Notes: generated by a model from the letters alone, not told the origin. A DNA stretch of 64,000 bases from Microbacterium stercoris (GCF_017592545.1 NZ_JAGFOA010000001.1:372001-436000); one strand, 5' to 3'; positions 14,249 to 23,229 are shown, numbered from the stretch's first letter. Program-made: numbers and translations.

Positions 14249-16255
14249 ATGACGCGTGTACCCGACCGCGCGACCCGCCCCACGACCGCTGCCCGAGCGA
14301 GCGTCGGAGCGCAGATCGTCGCGCTCGATGTGATGTCATCCAGCGCGTGGCTGTGCCTGCTCGCCGCCGCGACGAGCGCCACCGGCCTGGCGGCGGGCGT
14401 CGCGTCCGCGAGCGAGTTCGGCGTGGTGCTCGCCATGATCTGCATGCTCGCGCCGCTGTCGGTCGCGCTGGGCTGGACGGTGCCGCCCATCGCGGCGCGA
14501 ATCGCCAGCCTGACCGTGCTCTTGGGCGTGCTCTCCCTGGCCGCGGCGAAGGGCGGGTTCGCGGACGCGCGTGCGCTCTGGGCGATCGGCACGGTGCTCG
14601 CGGTGAGCCTGTTCGGCGTGGAGGTGTCGCTGCAGGTGCGTCGTCGCCTGCGTGCGGCCCTGCGGACGGATCCGCTCACTGGCCTGCTGAACCGCCGCGC
14701 GCTGCGCCTGGCCGTGCCGGCACTTTTGGACGAGGGGGCGCGTGAGCAGACGTCGCACTGGGTGATCGCGATCGATCTCGACGGGCTGAAGCCGATCAAC
14801 GACCGGTACGGCCATGGCGCGGGCGACCGCCTGCTGCGCGAATGCGCGTCGGCGTGGACGCAGGCGCTCGGCCGGATGGGAGTGGTCGGTCGGTGGGGCG
14901 GAGACGAGTTCGTCGTCATCGTCGAGGCGGTCGACCGCGGTGCGGCGCGCCGTATGCTGCGCCGTCTGCGCGCCGTCACCCCACACGCCTTCAGCGCGGG
15001 ACTGGCGCCGCTGACTGCGAGGCGCGGTCTCGACGTCGCGGTGCGCGAGGCGGACGTGCAGCTCTATCGCGACAAGCGAGGCGAGGGATCGACGCGACGT
15101 CAGGGGCAGGGGGTCGCGGCGGCCCGCGCGGAGCGTGTGCTGCACTCCTCGCGAGCGGTGCAGTCGGTGGCGAACGACGACTGGTCGGCGGCGCTCGTGC
15201 GCGCGGCCGTCGGCGCCGCCGCGATCGTGGCGGTGGCGGCGATTCCCGACCTGGTGCAGGGAGCGGTGGCGCTGCGCGTCGCAGCCGCGGCGGATCTGGC
15301 CGCCGGGGGCCTTGTGCTCGTCGCCGCGCTGAAGAGCGGCGCGGCTCTGCGCCGGGCGCTGGTGGGTCTGTGGGTGCTCATCACGGCCTTCACCGTCTTC
15401 GCCCGGATCGTCGCCGCGACCGACATGTCATCGATCGCGGTCTCCGTGACCGGGGTCCAGATCCTCGCGATCCTCCTGGCCGCGTACTGGCACACGGCCA
15501 CGGCCCGCGGCCTCTTCGTCGCGCCCGCGCTCGCCGCCGTGGCGGGCATCGTGGTGCACGCCCTTCCGGGGGCCCCGGGCACGACGATCTCTCCGACCGG
15601 CGCCATGGGCTTCGGGATCGCCGTGATCGTCGCCTGGGCGCTGCTCGAGGTGGTCTCGGCCGTGCGGGGTCGGCTGCTCGCTTTCGTGCACCTCGACGAG
15701 CTCACGGGCGCGCTGGACCGCTGGGGCTCGGAGGACCGCATCGGGCAGCTGGTGCAGCGATCGCGTCGCACGGGGCGGCCGCTGACCGTCGTCGCGATCG
15801 ACTTCGACCGCTTCAAGCAGCTCAACGACACGCACGGGCACGAGCGCGGCGACGATGCGCTCCGCCGGGCCGTCGCCGACTGGCGTGCGCAGCTGCGGCC
15901 CGAGGATGTGATCGGCCGGATCGGCGGCGACGAGTTCGTGATCGCGCTGCCCGACTGCGATGCCGTGGAAGCCGCGCACATTGTGCAGCGCCTGCGGCGT
16001 TCGGCTGCCGATCCGTGGACGAGCGGCACCGCGACGGTGCGCGGACGCGAGACCGCGGGCTCGCTGATGCGCCGTGCCGACGCGGTGCTCGGTGCGACCA
16101 AGCGCCTGTACCGCGACGCGGCGACGCGAGCCGAGGCGACGCGAGCTCAGGTGACGCGAGCCGAGGCGACGCGAGCTCAGGTGACGCGAGCCGAGGCGAC
16201 GCGGGCGGACGACCCGGAAGACGGCCCCGCCGCCCCTCTGCGTCGTACCGCCTGA
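14249..16255 (+). CDS. Membrane protein with two GGDEF domains (putative diguanylate cyclase)
   Basis: A 668-residue protein built as two consecutive membrane-GGDEF units. Four or so spans (about 30-130) lead to GGDEF 1 (about 138-285; RWGGDEF at 215-221), then about six spans (305-470), then GGDEF 2 (about 480-625; GGDEF at 559-563). Both domains have the DPLTG or DELTG entry, the metal-binding ID-D motif and ND..GH..GD. Only domain 2 has an I-site RxxD (RPED) five residues before GGDEF, while domain 1 has GRMG there. So domain 2 looks feedback-inhibited and domain 1 not. The tail is an ATRAEATRAQ repeat. It makes c-di-GMP from two GTP if active and is divergent from the EAL gene. Confidence 0.85.
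   Translation: MTRVPDRATRPTTAARASVGAQIVALDVMSSSAWLCLLAAATSATGLAAGVASASEFGVVLAMICMLAPLSVALGWTVPPIAARIASLTVLLGVLSLAAAKGGFADARALWAIGTVLAVSLFGVEVSLQVRRRLRAALRTDPLTGLLNRRALRLAVPALLDEGAREQTSHWVIAIDLDGLKPINDRYGHGAGDRLLRECASAWTQALGRMGVVGRWGGDEFVVIVEAVDRGAARRMLRRLRAVTPHAFSAGLAPLTARRGLDVAVREADVQLYRDKRGEGSTRRQGQGVAAARAERVLHSSRAVQSVANDDWSAALVRAAVGAAAIVAVAAIPDLVQGAVALRVAAAADLAAGGLVLVAALKSGAALRRALVGLWVLITAFTVFARIVAATDMSSIAVSVTGVQILAILLAAYWHTATARGLFVAPALAAVAGIVVHALPGAPGTTISPTGAMGFGIAVIVAWALLEVVSAVRGRLLAFVHLDELTGALDRWGSEDRIGQLVQRSRRTGRPLTVVAIDFDRFKQLNDTHGHERGDDALRRAVADWRAQLRPEDVIGRIGGDEFVIALPDCDAVEAAHIVQRLRRSAADPWTSGTATVRGRETAGSLMRRADAVLGATKRLYRDAATRAEATRAQVTRAEATRAQVTRAEATRADDPEDGPAAPLRRTA
16121..16207 (+). 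repeat. 30-bp in-frame tandem repeat, 2.9 copies
   Basis: Copies at 16121-16150, 16151-16180 and 16181-16207 are almost identical and encode TRAEATRAQV units, an alternating acidic/basic helical tail on the GGDEF protein. Near-identity at the DNA level suggests recent or ongoing copy-number change. Confidence 0.85.
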
Positions 16256-16265
16256 GCGGCGCGCT

Positions 16266-17009
16266 TCAGCCGCCGAGCGACCCCGGGTACGGGGAGAGGG
16301 CGATGAGCAGCGCCGCCGTCCAGTGGCACAGGAAGGCGAGCACGGTGCACGCGTGGAAGATCTCGTGGAAGCCGAAGTGGCCCGGCCAGGGGTTGGGACG
16401 CTTCATCGCGTAGATCACGGCGCCGGCGGTGTAGAGCAGGCCGCCGACGATGACGAGCACCATCATGGCGAAGTTGGCCTGCGTGAGATCGACGATGTAC
16501 ATCACGGCCGCCCAGCCGAGGGCGAGGTACAGGGCCACGTAGATCCAGCGCGGGGCGCCGAGCCAGAGCACACGGAACAGGATGCCGAGGATCGCGCCGG
16601 TCCAGACGACCGTCAGCAGCAGGGCGCCCTTGCCCGGCGGCAGCGCCAGGACGCCGAGCGGCGTGTACGTGCCGGCGATCAGAAGAAGGATGTTCGCGTG
16701 ATCGATGCGCCGGAGGACCGCGTGCACGGTGGGGCCCCAGTTGAAGCGGTGGTAGACGGCCGAGTTGCCGAACAGCAGCAGCGAGGACGTCATGAACACG
16801 GCGGCAGCCCACTTGGCGGCCGCACCTTCTGCGAGCACGATCAGCACGATCCCAGCCGCCAGCGCGATCGGGAAGGTGGCGGCATGCAGCCATCCCCGCC
16901 ACGTCGGCTTGGCCTCGGGGACGGCGTCGTTCGCGACGGCGTCGTCGAGCAGCGGAAGCTGGGGGACGCCATCCACGGAGGTGGGGTCGTCCTGCGGCGT
17001 CTGCGTCAT
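16266..17009 (-). CDS. trhA: Hemolysin III / TrhA family membrane protein
   Basis: A 247-residue seven-span protein of the HlyIII (PAQR-related) family. The metal-site motifs are SAVYHRFNW (the first SxxxH), HANILLLIAGTYTP and the C-terminal HEIFHACTVLAFLCHW, which carries the paired His. Members influence membrane fluidity or energetics; true haemolysis is not established for most. ATG 17009 has GGAG just upstream. The neighbouring short prenyltransferase is the same neighbour as in mycobacteria (Rv1085c-Rv1086). Confidence 0.9.
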   Translation of the reverse strand: MTQTPQDDPTSVDGVPQLPLLDDAVANDAVPEAKPTWRGWLHAATFPIALAAGIVLIVLAEGAAAKWAAAVFMTSSLLLFGNSAVYHRFNWGPTVHAVLRRIDHANILLLIAGTYTPLGVLALPPGKGALLLTVVWTGAILGILFRVLWLGAPRWIYVALYLALGWAAVMYIVDLTQANFAMMVLVIVGGLLYTAGAVIYAMKRPNPWPGHFGFHEIFHACTVLAFLCHWTAALLIALSPYPGSLGG

Positions 17010-17085
17010 GCTCCGAGGGTACGTCGGCACGCATGCCCTGCGCGGCACACAGGGACGTGCGGAGTAGCGTAAGGGGGTGCGAACG

Positions 17086-17862
17086 ATGCGTCAGGGCGAG
17101 GGCCGCGGACCGCTGTACCGGTTGTACAGCTCGCGCCTGCGGCGCCAGATCACGGCGGGGTCGGTGCCCGAGCATGTGGCGATGGTGATCGATGGCAATC
17201 GCCGGTGGGCCCGCCAGCTCGGATACGACTCCGTCGCGCACGGCTACCGTGCGGGAGCCGCCAAGATCATCGAGTTCCTCGGCTGGTGCGACGCCCTCGG
17301 TGTGAAGCACGTGACGCTCTACCTGCTCTCGAACGACAACCTCCGCAAGCGCGACTCGGCCGAGCTCGCCGAGCTGATCGACATCATCGCCCAGCTGGCG
17401 CGTGACCTCGCCGACAGCCCCGATTGGCGTGTGCAGCACGCGGGGCGCACCGAGCTGCTGACCGAGGACCTCGCCGACGCGCTCGGTGACGCCGAGCGCC
17501 GCACCACGGGGCATGGCGGGCTGCACGTGAACCTCGCCGTCGGCTACGGCGGACGCCACGAGATCGTGGATGCCGTGCGACGCATCATCGCCGCGCACAG
17601 CGAGCGCGGCGGCACGCTCGAGGAGCTGGCCGAGAACCTCACGCCGGAATCGATCGGCGAGCATCTCTACACGGGCGGGCAGCCGGATCCGGATCTCGTC
17701 ATCCGCACGAGCGGTGAGCAGCGGCTCTCCGACTTCCTCGTCTGGCAGAGCGCGCACAGCGAGTTCTACTTCGTCGAGGCGCTCGGCCCCGACCTGCGCG
17801 AAGTGGACTTCCTGCGAGCGATCCGCGATTACGCCAAGCGCGATCGGCGTTTCGGCAGCTGA
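17086..17862 (+). CDS. Cis-prenyltransferase (isoprenyl diphosphate synthase, short-chain UppS type)
   Basis: A 258-residue Z-prenyl diphosphate synthase. VAMVIDGNRRWAR holds the catalytic Asp and the diphosphate-binding Arg, LYLLSNDNLRKR the second loop, and DLVIRTSGEQRLSDFLVWQ and the FYFVEALGPD region the IPP-binding and dimer elements. Its position next to trhA corresponds to Rv1086, which makes a short Z,E-farnesyl diphosphate that feeds decaprenyl phosphate synthesis, so it may be the short-chain rather than the undecaprenyl enzyme. ATG 17086 is preferred, with AAGGGGG at 17071-17077. An upstream in-frame GTG at 17077 would overlap that site. Confidence 0.88.
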   Translation: MRQGEGRGPLYRLYSSRLRRQITAGSVPEHVAMVIDGNRRWARQLGYDSVAHGYRAGAAKIIEFLGWCDALGVKHVTLYLLSNDNLRKRDSAELAELIDIIAQLARDLADSPDWRVQHAGRTELLTEDLADALGDAERRTTGHGGLHVNLAVGYGGRHEIVDAVRRIIAAHSERGGTLEELAENLTPESIGEHLYTGGQPDPDLVIRTSGEQRLSDFLVWQSAHSEFYFVEALGPDLREVDFLRAIRDYAKRDRRFGS

Positions 17863-17910
17863 CGCGACCGTTTCCGGGTGATCGACAGCTGATCCTGCCA
17901 GAATGTCGGT

Positions 17911-19026
17911 GTGATCAGCACCATCGAGGAGTACCGCGCGACGTTCGACGGGGAACCCGGCTACCTCAACTGGGCGGCCTTCGGACCGTTGTCCTCCACG
18001 GTGCGCGACGAGGTCGTGGCCGACCTGGGCATGCTCGGCACCGGGCGATCCAGCAGCATCGCGCACGTGGAGGAGCGTGAGGTCGAGGCGAGGACCGCGA
18101 TCGCCGGTCTCCTGGGCCTGCCGATCGAGGCCGTGACGCTGCAGCCGTCGACGGCATACGGCCTGATGCACGCCGTGTACGGCCTCGGCGGGGGAGTGCT
18201 GGCGTCGCCGGCGGAGTTCCCCGCCATCCCCACGGTGATCACCCGCGCCGCGGACGCGCTCGGCCGGATCCGCCCGCAGTGGCTGCAGACGACGGACGGC
18301 TTCGTCACTCCGGAGGCGGTGGCCGACCAGCTCGAGGAGGACACGACCGCACTCGTGGTGAGCCTCGTCGACTTCCGCACCGGCTATCGCGCCGACCTCA
18401 CTGGCCTGCGCGAAGCGCTGGGCCCGGATCGCCTGCTGATCGTCGACGCGATCCAGGGCTTCGGCGTCGTCGACGCCGACTGGGGCGCCGCCGATGTGAT
18501 CGCCGGCCATGGCTACAAGTGGCTGCGCGCCGGCCGCGGCTCCGGCTTCGCCACCTTCAACGCGCACGCTCGCGAGCGCATCGCGCCGGTCCTGTCGGGC
18601 CACCACGGCGTCGAGGGCGGCCTGACCGTCGATGAGGTGCCGGCTCCGGCGGCGGATGCGAACGCCTACACGGTCGCCCGCGGCGACGCGCTCGCCGCGG
18701 CGCGCCTCGCGATCGCGCTGTCCGAGATCGCGGAGGTGTCCGTCCCCGTGATCGAGGAAGCCCTGACCGAGCGCACCGAGCGGGTCATCGAGATCGCACA
18801 GCGACACGACATCCGCGTCGCCAGTCCGCTCGACCCCGAGCGCCGCGCGGGCATCGTGGCGCTCGCGCCTGACAACGTCGCGGCACTGGGCGCCGAGCTG
18901 GCCAATCGCGGTGTGACCGTCACGGCGCGGTCGGGCATCGTGCGTGTCGCGCCGCACGTCGGCACCGACGACGAGACGCTGGGCCTCCTGGACGAGGCCT
19001 GCGCGGCCTACGCGCAGCAGCGCTGA
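17911..19026 (+). CDS. Class V aminotransferase-fold PLP enzyme
   Basis: A 371-residue fold-type I PLP protein of the cysteine desulfurase/kynureninase-like superfamily. The cofactor lysine lies in AGHGYKWLRAGRG (about 198-210), DAIQGFGVV supplies the Asp that contacts the pyridine nitrogen, and QPSTAYGL is the phosphate loop. It lacks the mobile Cys loop of IscS/SufS, which argues against sulfur mobilisation. The substrate is not predictable. GTG 17911 comes soon after an AGAATG -10-like element. Confidence 0.8.
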   Translation: MISTIEEYRATFDGEPGYLNWAAFGPLSSTVRDEVVADLGMLGTGRSSSIAHVEEREVEARTAIAGLLGLPIEAVTLQPSTAYGLMHAVYGLGGGVLASPAEFPAIPTVITRAADALGRIRPQWLQTTDGFVTPEAVADQLEEDTTALVVSLVDFRTGYRADLTGLREALGPDRLLIVDAIQGFGVVDADWGAADVIAGHGYKWLRAGRGSGFATFNAHARERIAPVLSGHHGVEGGLTVDEVPAPAADANAYTVARGDALAAARLAIALSEIAEVSVPVIEEALTERTERVIEIAQRHDIRVASPLDPERRAGIVALAPDNVAALGAELANRGVTVTARSGIVRVAPHVGTDDETLGLLDEACAAYAQQR

Positions 19027-19055
19027 GTCGCGGTTCGGATCGTCGCGTGACGTTC

Positions 19056-19085
19056 TTGTGAACGCGCAAATCACACTCTTGTAAT
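19056..19085 (+). promoter_or_regulatory. Candidate sigma-A promoter upstream of phoH
   Basis: TTGTGA (19056-19061) and TGTAAT (19080-19085) are 18 bp apart in an unusually AT-rich patch. The promoter would give a leader of about 120 bases before the phoH start, with no riboswitch consensus that I recognise. TGTGA and TCACA also flank the spacer but with nine rather than six bases between them, so this is not a standard CRP/GlxR site. Confidence 0.5.
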
Positions 19086-19217
19086 TCGCGCTCCCGAGGG
19101 TGAGACTTTCCGCATCGGGCAAGGCGCCCGGTCGAGTCGGCCATCTGGGACTGCGACTCGTGGCCCCAGGTCGACTCGTCGAAGCCGGGAGTATCCCGGG
19201 TCGGGAGTGGCGTGACC

Positions 19218-20594
19218 ATGAGCACTTCAACGCAGGCCGGCCGTCGCAGCAGCACCGATCGCGAGACCGGAGCACACGAGGTCTCCACCCAGAGCGACGC
19301 GCAGGCGCTTCGCACCTACGTGCTCGACACGTCGGTGCTCCTCAGCGACCCGCGAGCGTTCTTCCGCTTCGCCGAGCACTCGGTCGTGATCCCGGTCGTG
19401 GTGATCACCGAGCTGGAGGGCAAGCGGCACGACCCGGAGCTCGGCTACTTCGCCCGGCAGGCGCTGCGCCACCTCGACGAGCTGCGTATCGAGCACGGCC
19501 GCCTCGACTTCCCTGTGCCCGTGGGGGAGGGCGGCACGCTGCGCGTCGAGCTCAACAACACCGACGCGACCGTGCTGCCGAGCGGCATCCGCCTCGGAGA
19601 CAACGACACCCGGATCCTGGCCGTCGCGATGCACCTCGCTCAGGATGGGCAGGAGGTGACGGTGATCTCCAAGGACCTCCCGATGCGCGTGAAGGCCGCA
19701 TCCCTCGGTCTCTCCGCCGAGGAGTACCTCGCCGAGCAGGCGGTCGACTCGGGATGGACGGGCGTTGCGAACCTGCACCTCTCGGGCGACGAGATGGCCG
19801 ACCTGTACGAGAGCGAGGTGGCTTCGCACGCGGACGTGATCGGCATCCCCGTGAACACGGGACTCGTGATCCACTCGGAGCGCGGATCGGCTCTGGGCCG
19901 AGTGACGGGCGACGGCGAGCTGCGCCTCGTGCGCGGCGACCGCGACGTCTTCGGTCTGCACGGCCGGTCGGCCGAGCAGCGCATCGCCATCGACCTGCTG
20001 CTCGACCCCGAGGTGGGGATCGTCTCGCTCGGAGGACGAGCCGGCACCGGCAAGTCGGCCCTGGCGCTCTGCGCCGGCCTGGAGGCCGTGCTGGAGCGGC
20101 AGCAGCAGAAGAAGATCATCGTCTTCCGTCCGCTGTTCGCCGTCGGCGGTCAGGAGCTCGGCTACCTTCCCGGTGACCAGGCCGAGAAGATGAATCCCTG
20201 GGGCCAGGCGGTCTACGACACCCTCGGATCCGTCGTCTCCGGGAACGTGCTCGACGAGGTCATCGCGCGAGGGCTGCTCGAGGTGCTGCCGCTCACCCAC
20301 ATCCGGGGGCGCTCGCTGCACGACGCGTTTGTGATCGTGGACGAGGCCCAGTCGCTCGAGCGCAATGTGCTCCTCACCGTGCTCAGCCGGGTCGGCCAGA
20401 ACTCGCGTGTTGTGCTCACCCACGATGTCGCCCAGCGCGACAACCTGCGCGTCGGACGCCACGACGGCATCGCCTCGGTCATCGAGACGCTGAAGGGGCA
20501 CGGGCTCTTCGGGCACGTGACGCTGACGCGGTCGGAGCGCTCGGCCATCGCAGCCCTCGTCACCGACCTGCTGGAGATCGGCGAGCTGGCCTGA
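19218..20594 (+). CDS. phoH2: PhoH family PIN-ATPase (PhoH2)
   Basis: A 458-residue two-domain protein of the actinobacterial PhoH2 type, described in mycobacteria as an RNA helicase and ribonuclease. The PIN domain (about 30-165) has [16 protein letters not shown] and the DND and D-L-P acidic patches that form the metal site. The PhoH ATPase follows with Walker [10 protein letters not shown] (about 272-280) and Walker [20 protein letters not shown] at 19203-19207 serves ATG 19218; GTG 19212 is an alternative. In M. tuberculosis an antitoxin-like phoAT gene precedes phoH2, and no such gene is seen here. Confidence 0.9.
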   Translation: MSTSTQAGRRSSTDRETGAHEVSTQSDAQALRTYVLDTSVLLSDPRAFFRFAEHSVVIPVVVITELEGKRHDPELGYFARQALRHLDELRIEHGRLDFPVPVGEGGTLRVELNNTDATVLPSGIRLGDNDTRILAVAMHLAQDGQEVTVISKDLPMRVKAASLGLSAEEYLAEQAVDSGWTGVANLHLSGDEMADLYESEVASHADVIGIPVNTGLVIHSERGSALGRVTGDGELRLVRGDRDVFGLHGRSAEQRIAIDLLLDPEVGIVSLGGRAGTGKSALALCAGLEAVLERQQQKKIIVFRPLFAVGGQELGYLPGDQAEKMNPWGQAVYDTLGSVVSGNVLDEVIARGLLEVLPLTHIRGRSLHDAFVIVDEAQSLERNVLLTVLSRVGQNSRVVLTHDVAQRDNLRVGRHDGIASVIETLKGHGLFGHVTLTRSERSAIAALVTDLLEIGELA

Positions 20595-20610
20595 TCCGCT
20601 GTGGTTCAGG

Positions 20611-20638
20611 ACGACCCGGGGCCTGCGCCTCGGGTCGT
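20611..20638 (+). terminator. Terminator after phoH2
   Basis: ACGACCCG (20611-20618) pairs with CGGGTCGT (20631-20638), with further pairing inside, and a T-rich TTCTGCTTT follows. Confidence 0.7.
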
Positions 20639-20686
20639 TCTGCTTTCCCCGAACCCGGCCGGATTCCGGGCGGCCGCCGCGCAGGG

Positions 20687-20725
20687 TAATATTCTGGCGG
20701 GCGGCCATCTCAAGGGCCGCTTTTT
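20687..20725 (+). promoter_or_regulatory. cstA promoter and hairpin-U5 leader (possible attenuator)
   Basis: A -10 box TAATAT (20687-20692) is followed within ten bases by GCGGCC (20701-20706) and GGCCGC (20715-20720) and then TTTTT (20721-20725). The hairpin plus U-tract would form right at the 5' end of the cstA transcript, 30 bases before the Shine-Dalgarno AAAGGAG. It could terminate short transcripts (attenuation) or stabilise the 5' end. Confidence 0.5.
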
Positions 20726-20756
20726 CCGTGTGCACTGACAAAGGAGCCACAAGCAC

Positions 20757-23003
20757 ATGTCTGACACCCGTTCCCGCGCTCGAGAGCGGTCTCTGCCGCC
20801 CGTGGCGGTCGACGAGAAGCCCCGGTGGACGCCGCTCAAGGTGGTCGTCTGGGTGGTCGTCGCCCTTCTCGGAGGCACCGGATGGACGATGCTCGCCATC
20901 GTCCGCGGCGAGACCGTCAACGCGATCTGGTTCGTGTTCGCCGCCGTCGCGACCTACCTGATCTTCTACCGCTTCTACTCGAAGTACATCGAGCGGCTCA
21001 TCGTCCGCCCGGATGACCGCCGAGCCACCCCGGCCGAGTACAAGGCGGACGGCAAGGACTACGTGCCGACCGACCGGCGTGTGCTCTTCGGTCATCACTT
21101 CGCCGCCATCGCGGGCGCTGGCCCGCTCACCGGACCGGTGCTGGCCGCGCAGATGGGCTACCTGCCCGGCACCATCTGGATCATCGTCGGCGTCGTCCTG
21201 GCCGGTGCGGTCCAGGACTACCTCGTGATGTTCTTCTCGATGCGCCGCGGGGGCCGCTCGCTCGGCCAGATGGCGAAGGATGAGCTGGGCCGCTTCGGCG
21301 GCGCCGCCGCGATCCTCGCCACCCTGCTGATCATGATCATCATCACGGCGATCCTGGCCCTCGTGGTGGTCAACGCCCTCGGCGACAGCCCGTGGGGCGT
21401 GTTCTCGGTGTCGATGACGATCCCGATCGCCCTGTTCATGGGCGCGTACCTGCGCTGGATCCGTCCCGGCAAGATCGGCGAGGTGTCGCTCATCGGCTTC
21501 GTGCTGCTGATGGCCGCGATCGTCGGCGGTCAGTACGTGGGCGCGAGTGACTGGGGCCAGGCGATCTTCGGCCTCGACCGCACCGCCATCGCGTGGGGCA
21601 TCATCATCTACGGCTTCATCGCCGCTGTGCTGCCCGTCTGGATGCTGCTCGCCCCGCGCGACTATCTGTCGACCTTCATGAAGATCGGCGTCATCGTGCT
21701 GCTCGCGGTGGGCGTCATCATCGTCAACCCCGTCGTTCAGGTGCCCGCCTTCAGCATCTTCGCCGCGGGCGAGACCGGCCCGGTGTGGGCGGGGGCGCTG
21801 TTCCCGTTCCTCTTCGTCACGATCGCCTGTGGCGCCCTCTCGGGCTTCCACGCGCTGATCTCCTCGGGCACCACGCCGAAGATGGTCGAGAAGGAGAAGC
21901 AGACCCGCTTCCTCGGCTACGGCGGCATGCTCATGGAATCGTTCGTCGCGATCATGGCGCTCGTCGCCGCGATCTCGATCGATCAGGGCCTGTACTACAC
22001 GATGAACTCGTCGGCCGCTGCCACGGGCGGCACCGTCGAGGGCGCCGTGGCGTTCGTCAACGGCCTCGGCCTCACCGGCGTCAACGTCACGCCCGAGATG
22101 GTCAGCGGCGCGGCCGCCAACGTCGGCGAGGAGTCGATCGTGTCCCGCACCGGCGGCGCACCCACGCTCGCCTTCGGTCTTGCGAACATCCTGCACCAGT
22201 GGCTGGGTGGCACCGCGTGGATGGGCTTCTGGTACCACTTCGCCATCATGTTCGAGGCGCTGTTCATCCTGACCGCCGTGGATGCCGGCACCCGTGTCGC
22301 GCGCTTTATGCTGCAGGACTCGATCGGCAACCTCATCCCGAAGTTCAAGGACACCTCGTGGCGTCCGGGTGCCTGGATCTGCACGGCCGTGATGGTCGCC
22401 GGATGGGGCGCGGTGCTGATCATGGGAGTCACCGATCCGCTCGGCGGCATCAACACGCTGTTCCCGCTGTTCGGCATCGCGAACCAGCTGCTGGCGGCGA
22501 TCGCGCTCGCGGTGGTGCTGGTGATCATCGCGCGCCGGCGCACCTTCAAGGGGCTGTGGGTCGTCGCCCTGCCGCTTGTGTTCGTCACGGTCGTGACGTT
22601 CACCGCGTCGTGGCAGAAGATCTTCTCGTCGACGCCGGCCGTCGGCTACTGGGCCAACCACATGAAGTTCCGCAACGGCCTGGCCGACGGCACCTACGTC
22701 GACTTCGCGCCGGGCGCCGATGAGGCCGCGAAGCTCGCCGCCACCGAGGCGACGATCCGCAACACGGCCATCCAGGGCACGCTGTCGATCATCTTCCTCG
22801 CGCTGACCGCGATCGTCATCACGATCGCGATCATCCAGGTGGTCAAGGCGTTCCGCGCGACGGAGATCGTCGACCGCGAGGACGCGGCGGTGCCGTCGCG
22901 TCGCTTCGCTCCGGCCGGCCTGTTCCCCTCGGCCGAGGAGCGCGCGGTGGAGAAGGAGTGGGCGGCCCTTCCCGCGGAGCAGCAGCCGACCCGTGGTCAC
23001 TGA
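20757..23003 (+). CDS. cstA: Carbon starvation protein CstA (pyruvate/peptide transporter family)
   Basis: A 748-residue protein with some 16 or more membrane spans. After a basic N-terminus it has ETVNAIWFVFAAVATYLIFYRFYS, the conserved FGHHFAAIAGAGPLTGPVLAAQ block, GFHALISSGTTPKMV and the C-terminal domain with VDAGTRVARFMLQD. The family takes up pyruvate (CstA and BtsT in E. coli) and possibly peptides. AAAGGAG is eight bases before ATG 20757. The gene is followed, with an 11-bp overlap, by the ybdD-like gene, its usual partner. Confidence 0.93.
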   Translation: MSDTRSRARERSLPPVAVDEKPRWTPLKVVVWVVVALLGGTGWTMLAIVRGETVNAIWFVFAAVATYLIFYRFYSKYIERLIVRPDDRRATPAEYKADGKDYVPTDRRVLFGHHFAAIAGAGPLTGPVLAAQMGYLPGTIWIIVGVVLAGAVQDYLVMFFSMRRGGRSLGQMAKDELGRFGGAAAILATLLIMIIITAILALVVVNALGDSPWGVFSVSMTIPIALFMGAYLRWIRPGKIGEVSLIGFVLLMAAIVGGQYVGASDWGQAIFGLDRTAIAWGIIIYGFIAAVLPVWMLLAPRDYLSTFMKIGVIVLLAVGVIIVNPVVQVPAFSIFAAGETGPVWAGALFPFLFVTIACGALSGFHALISSGTTPKMVEKEKQTRFLGYGGMLMESFVAIMALVAAISIDQGLYYTMNSSAAATGGTVEGAVAFVNGLGLTGVNVTPEMVSGAAANVGEESIVSRTGGAPTLAFGLANILHQWLGGTAWMGFWYHFAIMFEALFILTAVDAGTRVARFMLQDSIGNLIPKFKDTSWRPGAWICTAVMVAGWGAVLIMGVTDPLGGINTLFPLFGIANQLLAAIALAVVLVIIARRRTFKGLWVVALPLVFVTVVTFTASWQKIFSSTPAVGYWANHMKFRNGLADGTYVDFAPGADEAAKLAATEATIRNTAIQGTLSIIFLALTAIVITIAIIQVVKAFRATEIVDREDAAVPSRRFAPAGLFPSAEERAVEKEWAALPAEQQPTRGH

Positions 23004-23223
23004 CACGGCAGGTCGCGCTCGGCCGGGCTTCCTCACGACGCTCGGCCGGGCCGGTCGTGCGCTCTGGTGGTTCTGGAAGGGCGTGACCGGCGAATCCAAG
23101 TACGACGCCTACGTCGCGCACGAGCGGGCGGCGCATCCTGATCGGGTGCCGATGACCGCGCGCGAGTACTGGCGCTGCGTCTACAGCGAGCAGGACGCCA
23201 ATCCCGGAGCGCGGTGCTGCTGA
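22993..23223 (+). CDS. ybdD: YbdD/YjiX family small protein (CstA partner)
   Basis: A 76-residue selenoprotein-like small protein that always accompanies cstA/btsT. Marks are the aromatic helix RALWWFWKGVTGES, KYDAYVAHERAAHP and the C-terminal WRCVYSEQDANPGARCC with a terminal Cys pair. It has been proposed as an auxiliary subunit needed for transport activity. GTG 22993 lies inside the cstA stop region, giving translational coupling. Confidence 0.9.
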   Translation: MVTDTAGRARPGFLTTLGRAGRALWWFWKGVTGESKYDAYVAHERAAHPDRVPMTAREYWRCVYSEQDANPGARCC

Positions 23224-23229
23224 GGCACT

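Noticed and set aside
19057..19075. CRP/GlxR-type site TGTGA...TCACA upstream of phoH2
   Set aside because: The half-sites are nine bases apart instead of six, and they overlap the promoter spacer by chance-level similarity.
19090..19211. Possible c-di-AMP or other riboswitch in the phoH2 leader
   Set aside because: The leader has several short GC-rich repeats but I could not find the conserved core of any riboswitch I know. A covariance-model search would be decisive.
16177..19275. A 1032-codon minus-strand open frame opposite trhA to the PLP enzyme
   Set aside because: Its composition is that of a shadow frame, and the genuine trhA gene lies in a different frame within it.
19227..23099. 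A 1290-codon open frame on the minus strand opposite phoH2 and cstA
   Set aside because: It is antisense to two certain genes, its product is an Arg/Asp/His-rich low-complexity chain, and it arises from the high GC content at third codon positions.
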